In this document: one piece after another, positions 59,073-64,000 of the stretch
Layout: each line of letters opens with the position of its first letter
Numbering within the stretch: position 1 is the first letter of the stretch
Source of the DNA: Symbiodinium natans
Taxonomy: Eukaryota; Sar; Dinophyceae; Suessiales; Symbiodiniaceae
Direction of reading: 5' to 3'
Assembly: GCA_905221605.1 (NCBI GenBank)
Contig: CAJNDS010000402.1
Span: forward strand, 391,818 to 455,817
Length of the DNA stretch: 64,000 nt
Program-made: the position numbers and the translations under genes
Notes under the pieces: generated by a model
Seen by the model: the letters and a program-made list of their open reading frames with translations, nothing else
What the model was told of the DNA's origin: nothing
Database searches by the model: none

Positions 59073-60050
59073 TCAAAACACCTGGGATAAAATTACCCAG
59101 TGCCTTGGCAGCGGGGCAACGAGGCGAAGGAGGCGGTCCTCTAGGTGTAGAATTTCTCTACGCAGCAGGGCGTGGGGATTGGCCTCTTCACACCTGTTTG
59201 CTGGGACCTGGAAGGTACGTAGGGCCTGAAGATGTGCATTGTAGGGCAAGATGGCAATGCGCTTGAGGGTATTGATTTGGGAGGGCATGGGCCTCAAGGC
59301 TTCTCTAAGATAAGCCAGTTCTGCTTCTGTGCGAATGCGATAGGCCAAAAAATCGGCAGAGGTGCTATCGAGTTCGTGCCTGAGATCGGTGTAGGCCTGT
59401 TGAGCAAGGGCCAGGCTGGCACGTGTTTCCTGCAATTGGGCGGAAACTGCATGCAACTCTAAGCGCCTGGATTCTGCTGTTTGCATAAGGGTGCGGCTCA
59501 AGGCATCTTGGCAGGCCAGGTGGTTGCGCATGTATACAAGCAAGGACCTTATGTATTGCAGGTCATGAGGCTTGTTGGGCGTGTCGGCCGACCTGGCTGC
59601 ACCCGGCTGGGGCGAAGGTGGCAACGTCTCTGTTGAAGGCATGAAGTCATCAGGCGCAGAAGGCGAGTCTGAGGCTCCAAGAGGAGTAAGACGCTTAGCT
59701 TCAACAACGTGTTCGGCGGGGCCCATAGGCTCGTCCAATGTAGTAGTCGAGCTGGAGGCTCCAAGAGGAGTGGATCTCGTAACTCCAAGATGGGGCTCGG
59801 ATGGGCCCGTGTGCGCATCCATTGTAGTAGGCAAATCAAAAGCTCCAAGAGGAGTGTGTCTCGCAGCTCCCGAAGCGGAGGCCTCTGCAGTAGGCGTAGT
59901 GTGGTCATCTCGGGCAGGATGTGCAAAGAGGGCCAGTCTCCCCTCATGCAAGTAAACCAGCTGTTCCCAAGCGCCGACGTAGTCGTGACGCCCATCATCA
60001 AAGGCACTGCGAACCTCTGTGCGGATGGGCATGTTTGCGCGATAGGCCAT
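59073..60050 (-). CDS. Coiled-coil ORF with LTPLGAS repeats
   Basis: 325 residues from ATG 60050 (MAYRANMPIRTEVRSAF). Residues about 65-150 hold three diverged repeats around TPLGA(S/F) about 35 residues apart, visible in DNA as repeated GCTCCAAGAGGAGT. Residues about 165-300 are a strong coiled coil (ALSRTLMQTAESRRLELHAV, TEAELAYLREAL). It is paralogous to 57152-56058 and shares its upstream module. Short direct repeats (near 59057 and 60240, GATTCACKTGTG...) flank it. Function unknown. Confidence 0.5.
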   Translation of the reverse strand: MAYRANMPIRTEVRSAFDDGRHDYVGAWEQLVYLHEGRLALFAHPARDDHTTPTAEASASGAARHTPLGAFDLPTTMDAHTGPSEPHLGVTRSTPLGASSSTTTLDEPMGPAEHVVEAKRLTPLGASDSPSAPDDFMPSTETLPPSPQPGAARSADTPNKPHDLQYIRSLLVYMRNHLACQDALSRTLMQTAESRRLELHAVSAQLQETRASLALAQQAYTDLRHELDSTSADFLAYRIRTEAELAYLREALRPMPSQINTLKRIAILPYNAHLQALRTFQVPANRCEEANPHALLRREILHLEDRLLRLVAPLPRHWVILSQVF

Positions 60051-60064
60051 GGCAGGAAAAGGCA

Positions 60065-60260
60065 GGCTACAAAACACCGGGGTTACAGGGCCTGGAGGCT
60101 CTAAAAAGCACTAAGAGCGTAGAAGGCCTTGACCGAAGAAAAGCAGAAGGCCCCACCTAGGGGTTAGGTCAAGGCCAGCTGTGAGCCGGAGATGCTCCAG
60201 CTGTGCAAGGCATGCCTGGGCAAAATGCAAACGGCGGTGCATGATTCACTTGTGGGAAAA
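60065..60260 (-). promoter_or_regulatory. Upstream module shared with the paralogue at 57.2 kb
   Basis: AAAACACCGGGGTTACAGGG, CTGGAGGCTCTA, GAGCGTAGAAGGCCT and GGGTTAGGTCAAGGCCAGCT match 57180-57310 in order. It lies directly upstream of ATG 60050. Confidence 0.45.
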
Positions 60261-60285
60261 CACACGGGAACCAAAAACCCGAAGC

Positions 60286-60314
60286 TTCTACTACTTCTAC
60301 TACTTCTACTACTT

Positions 60315-60374
<60 letters not shown>

Positions 60375-60977
60375 TTACTACTACTACGACGACGACCACG
60401 ACGACGATTACTACTACTTCTACTACTTCTACTACTTCTACTACTTCTACTACTTCTACTACTTCTACTACTTCTACTACTTCTACTACTTCTACTACTT
60501 CTACTACTTCTACTACTTCTACTACTTCTACTACTTCTACTACTTCTACTACTTCTACAACTTCTACAACTTCTACAACTTCTACAACTTCTACAACTTC
60601 TACAACTTCTACTACTTCTACAACTTCTACAACTTCCACAACTTCTACAACTTCCACAACTTCTACAACTTCGACTACTTCTACTTCTTCTACTACTTCT
60701 ACTACTTCTACTACTTCTACGACTTCTACTACTTCTACTTCTACTACTTCTACTACTTCTACTACTTGTACTACTTCTACTACTTCTACAACTTCTACAA
60801 CTTCTACAACTTCTACAACTTCTACAACTTCTACAACTTCTACAACTTCTACAACTTCTACTACTTCTACTACTTCTACTACTTCTACTACTTCTACTAC
60901 TTCTACTACTTCTACTACTTCTACTACTTCTACTACTTCTACTACTTCTACTACTTCTACCATTTCTACTACTTCTC

Positions 60978-61042
<65 letters not shown>

Positions 61043-61067
61043 GCTACTCCTACTCCTACTCCTACTC

Positions 61068-61121
<54 letters not shown>

Positions 61122-61124
61122 TTA
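60286..61124. repeat. About 840-bp TTCTACTAC/TAC compound microsatellite
   Basis: Runs of TAC flank a core built of the 9-mers TTCTACTAC and TTCTACAAC. The AAC-type units occur in two separate blocks (about 60550-60680 and 60786-60860) between TAC-type blocks, with CCTACT units near 61.05 kb. All three plus frames and one minus frame are open only because the repeat lacks stops, so no protein is called. Confidence 0.95.
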
Positions 61125-61753
61125 TTTTATTGAACGCTGAGCGAGCGGGCTCTGCTCATTGCGGGCGATTCGCACCGTTCTGAGCACCGAAAATTAGTTT
61201 GGAGCTGCGGTTGGAGAGGTGAAACCGAATTCACTAGGTGTAGATCAGTGTGAGACGAGGCGAGCTTCTTGACTTGGTTTGAGTGTTGAGCAGGAGCTGT
61301 AGCTTGTTAGCTAGCTGTCCTATGGGTGAAAAAGTTGTAGCTCCCGTCATCCTACTGTGTCTCACTGCGTCCAGTAGACACGCACCTTCCTGCAAGTGGG
61401 TCGTACCTGATTGGCCGTCTCCCTCAATGTCCATCTTGTGGCGTCCCACATGGATCATTGATGCAGGGAGGCAGAGGACCGTAGAGCAGTCACTGTGGCA
61501 GATTTGCAGCAGTGAGTGTTGGGCTGGGCCTCCCGGATTCAGAGTGAGGCAATCCTCGCTAGTTACATGGCTGGTGAAGAAACGGTCTCAAACTGCAATA
61601 GTGTTAAGACCTGCTTTTTCCCCAGTGCTGTGCGACCTCTCAATCGTCGATGTTTGTTACTTTTGTACATGGGAGCAGTGCTCTTCACCAGCTGAGCAGT
61701 GCTCAGATTGAGTCTGGTTCGGCTGTAAGATTAAAGAAAAAACTGGCCAGTGT
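61125..61753. other. Spacer, nothing recognised
   Basis: About 600 bases between the microsatellite and the next ORF. Open frames are short and lack bias. Confidence 0.4.
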
Positions 61754-62395
61754 TCAGCGTCCAGGAGCTGAACTGCCAGACTCTGCCTGTTGTTCAAGCG
61801 TGCTGTATCCCACCACTGGAACTGGTGGGCCAGTAAGCGTGTGGATCGGGGAGACGAGGACGTGTTGATGAGGTCCAGCCGGCCCCTCGTAGTTGTGGAC
61901 GTGCCCCTGTTGCAGCTGGAAGAACCAGGTGCGGCGTGGAACACCTTGAATGACCACTACCGGCCCTGGGCTGAGCGTCAAGCTCCAGAGTTGCAGCCTT
62001 TCCCCCGGCGTATACACTGGGGGCGCAGCCTCGTGCATTGGCCTTGTTCCCGGGAGTGGGAAGTCCGTTCCACTGCGTGATGGTGGTGGTGGCCCGGCCG
62101 GGCTAATGTAGGGAGGCACCCCATTCCAAGCGATGGACGAGTTCGGGGCAGGCGTGGTAGGAAGGCCTCCTTCCTCTGGTCGTCCAGTGCGAGCCTTTGC
62201 TGCTGGGCGCAGCAGAGTGTCTCGTGCTGGCGCTGTGGGCATCTCGTCTGGGGAGGATCGAAATAGTGAATCCGTCTCCGACTCTTCACCTAAGTCGACA
62301 GCCTCCGCTTCCGAGCCGTCCTGCTCCTCTTCACTGCCCCCTGTCATCGCTGGCATGGCGTCAGGCTCTGTGCGACAATGGCGTTTCGGCGACAT
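61754..62395 (-). CDS. Hypothetical 213-residue ORF
   Basis: ATG 62395 (MSPKRHCRTEPDAMPAM; open to GTG 62419). The first half is acidic and disordered (SEEEQDGSEAEAVDLGEESE), then a Pro-rich middle, then a compact part with ERLQLWSLTLSPGPVVVIQ and TWFFQLQQGHVHNY. I recognise no family. Its minus orientation and disordered-then-globular layout resemble the accessory ORFs of the nearby elements. Confidence 0.35.
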   Translation of the reverse strand: MSPKRHCRTEPDAMPAMTGGSEEEQDGSEAEAVDLGEESETDSLFRSSPDEMPTAPARDTLLRPAAKARTGRPEEGGLPTTPAPNSSIAWNGVPPYISPAGPPPPSRSGTDFPLPGTRPMHEAAPPVYTPGERLQLWSLTLSPGPVVVIQGVPRRTWFFQLQQGHVHNYEGPAGPHQHVLVSPIHTLTGPPVPVVGYSTLEQQAESGSSAPGR

Positions 62396-63311
62396 TCGGA
62401 GGAAGTTGGAGACTTTCACTTAGAACAGAGAAATTGAGCCAGGGCCTAGTACAACAAGCGTTTTTAAGCACTGTTTGTTGATGCACCTGTGTTGCCTGGT
62501 ACCGTGGCAGAGCGTTTAGCGTGCGAACACACTCGGATTGTTCTTGAGCAGACCCGGCCTCACTTGTTGAAGGGATACGCTGCTCCAGGCTCAAGACCTG
62601 CCCGGCGGTCCGCCGGGGTGAACCGCTCTAGGCGGCAATTCCGGTATCCGCACCTCACAAAGTGAGGCCAGCCGCAGAGCCCATTACGTAGTGGGTAAAT
62701 TTCTTTGCCGAGTTGTGTCTGTATCGGCAGCTATTCTAGCCACTGAGCTGCTCCTCGTCTCAAGAACGAGTCCGGCACAGAAGCGCACCCCTGTGGTAAC
62801 GAGCGATACTGAAGAAGGGGGCCAGCCTCGTGTGACTAGTAGCCGAGACGGTGCCCTGCCAAGTGAAGTGTGGCTGCTAGTCTGTAGAGCGGTGCGTGGC
62901 TGTTAGGATCATTCTACTTGTCATGAAAGTACTCTGTCTTGTTTCTGGGCTCGCTGCCTTCGTTGGGTTCTCCATCCTGGAGCATCGTGGACCTTGGTAG
63001 CATTGCTTAGCTTGGCTATTTGCCTGCAACACAGTGATGAGAAACGGCAGACTCTGCTTGATGAGGTGAGTTGACTGAAATTTGCCAGAGGTGAGAAGAG
63101 GACTATAAACAGTTGTCATGAACAACTAAGTCCTCAGGCTTGCAGGGGTTTTACTGTCCGTTCAGCTGTATCAGGCGGCCAATGAAGGCAAAAGAGGATG
63201 GAGAAACTTTTTGACATCGTAGCAGCTTAGCTGCTGTTGGCTCAGCGTTAAGGACAGTGTCCTTTAGCTGGGGCTTGCCGTGCAAACCTTGCGAATTGGA
63301 GGTGCCCGCTT
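62396..63311. other. Spacer, nothing recognised
   Basis: About 900 bases with only short open frames; a GC-rich patch near 62.6 kb (CCGGCGGTCCGCCGG, a short palindrome). No gene supported. Confidence 0.4.
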
Positions 63312-63977
63312 CTAGTAATTGTGGCCTTTCCAGGACCATCCGGATCTTTTGTCCCATTGGGTTTGGCTGTCTTCGCCGGCGTCTTCTCTGGGCCTTCGAA
63401 GACCGCGAGGTTGTGCTGGCTGCGTGGCTCTGCTGGACGGATTTTTCGTCCAGTCGTTGTGCTTGATGGTGAATTGAGCTTCTCGCTGTGGTCCCTGCTT
63501 GATGTGGTAGGAGACCTTTGCCGTCCCATTAACTCGCTTTGAGGTGAGGTCGTAGATGGTGGAGAAGGTAGCCGCGAATATGGTGTAGTCTTCAGCATCT
63601 TGATCCGTGTGAATTTTGAAGCCTTCCTGGACCGCTGCCTTGATGATGGCGTGAAGCCCGCCTATCCAGCGGGTCGGTGAGTCCAGCTCTACCCAGTGTC
63701 CCTCGCGAAGGGTGGAAATTGTGACCGCTCCTGTAGGCCCGATGGTGACTTTGGCAGTCATAAGAACCTGCCATGTGAGCCCCGTTGCTGTCTGTGCGCG
63801 GAGCAGACTCTGCAAGACTCTGGGAGGTTCACGCAAGATATCTAGTCTGCGTTGCCAGATTTTTGCCCATTCCCCTGCCGTCAAGAGGCCCATCACCTGA
63901 GGATTCGTGATGACCTGGACCTCGCTGGCCGTCTTGACCCATTCTTGGAAGCCCTGATCGCTGCATTGCTCCTGCAT
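63312..63977 (-). CDS. Hypothetical 221-residue ORF near the right edge
   Basis: ATG 63977. Composition is convincingly protein-like (VLMTAKVTIGPTGAVTISTL, WIGGLHAIIKAAVQEGFKI) with a basic, polar C-terminus (RGLRRPREDAGEDSQ). No family recognised. The 23 bases to the right edge are too few to judge what lies upstream. Confidence 0.4.
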   Translation of the reverse strand: MQEQCSDQGFQEWVKTASEVQVITNPQVMGLLTAGEWAKIWQRRLDILREPPRVLQSLLRAQTATGLTWQVLMTAKVTIGPTGAVTISTLREGHWVELDSPTRWIGGLHAIIKAAVQEGFKIHTDQDAEDYTIFAATFSTIYDLTSKRVNGTAKVSYHIKQGPQREAQFTIKHNDWTKNPSSRATQPAQPRGLRRPREDAGEDSQTQWDKRSGWSWKGHNY

Positions 63978-64000
63978 GGTGAGTGGCCGCTGTGGTGGAG

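Noticed and set aside
60169-61140. Three overlapping open frames of 264-319 codons (Val-Glu, Phe-Tyr and Leu repeats)
   Set aside because: They exist only because the TTCTACTAC/TAC repeat lacks stop codons in those frames; no independent coding signal.
1-64000. tRNA, rRNA, snRNA genes and CRISPR arrays
   Set aside because: None recognised by eye on either strand; a covariance-model scan would be needed to exclude small RNA genes in the host segment 7.2-15.6 kb.

Overview
The window looks like nuclear DNA of a dinoflagellate, probably a Symbiodinium-like species. The reasons are: tyrosine-recombinase (DIRS/Ngaro-type) retroelements with dinoflagellate-style HSLK recombinases; a cytosine DNA methyltransferase carried inside a giant mobile element, a habit established for dinoflagellate retrotransposons; a short TTTAGGG-type telomere tract; and two host genes cut into very small exons, one from a membrane-protein family I associate with dinoflagellates. 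Most of the 64 kb is mobile DNA at different stages of decay. No tRNA, rRNA or CRISPR array was seen.

Layout. (1) 1-7.2 kb, plus strand: cargo end of a mobile element, with a zinc-finger ubiquitin-protease-like ORF, a gag-like ORF, a small coiled-coil ORF (DRVALWE family), a tandem ADP-ribosyltransferase-fold ORF ending in a Tpt1/KptA domain, and an unknown ORF. GGAGG-CTT-CCTCC hairpins are scattered through ORFs and spacers. (2) 7.2-15.6 kb: host DNA on the minus strand with adenylate kinase 6 (about 13.0-11.3 kb) and a TIR-like multi-pass membrane protein (about 9.7-8.2 kb), both in short exons, plus a head-to-head telomere-repeat scar at 15.1 kb. (3) 15.6-45.7 kb, minus strand: a giant element with ORFs A to E (unknown; N-terminal part plus DNA methyltransferase start; methyltransferase core; APE-type endonuclease joined to a possible glycosyltransferase-like region; alpha/beta hydrolase joined to an SF1 helicase). 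I found no reverse transcriptase in it. (4) 31,992-43,158: a complete, recent 11,167-bp Ngaro-type retrotransposon nested inside ORF B. It has identical split direct repeats, and removing it rejoins ORF B in frame. Its gene order is coiled coil, DRVALWE protein, HGT/ART-like protein, tyrosine recombinase, gag, reverse transcriptase/RNase H. Gag and pol share one frame and are separated by a single TGA in the leaky context TGA-CTA-G. (5) 45.7-52.7 kb: a second recombinase-gag fragment, truncated in a G-rich minisatellite. (6) 52.7-60.3 kb: a third, frameshifted recombinase-gag copy, two paralogous coiled-coil ORFs with related upstream sequence, and a multi-pass membrane ORF. (7) 60.3-64 kb: an 840-bp TTCTACTAC/TAC microsatellite and two unassigned ORFs.

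In the nested element, gag, RT/RNase H and recombinase would package, copy and integrate a circular intermediate. Its recombination core is visible where repeats B and A abut. The DRVALWE/HGT gene pair occurs side by side in two otherwise unrelated elements (regions 1 and 4), so it may be a transferable accessory module. Several ORF starts that can be drawn are non-ATG; I give the first ATG where I could find it. All domain calls are by eye.
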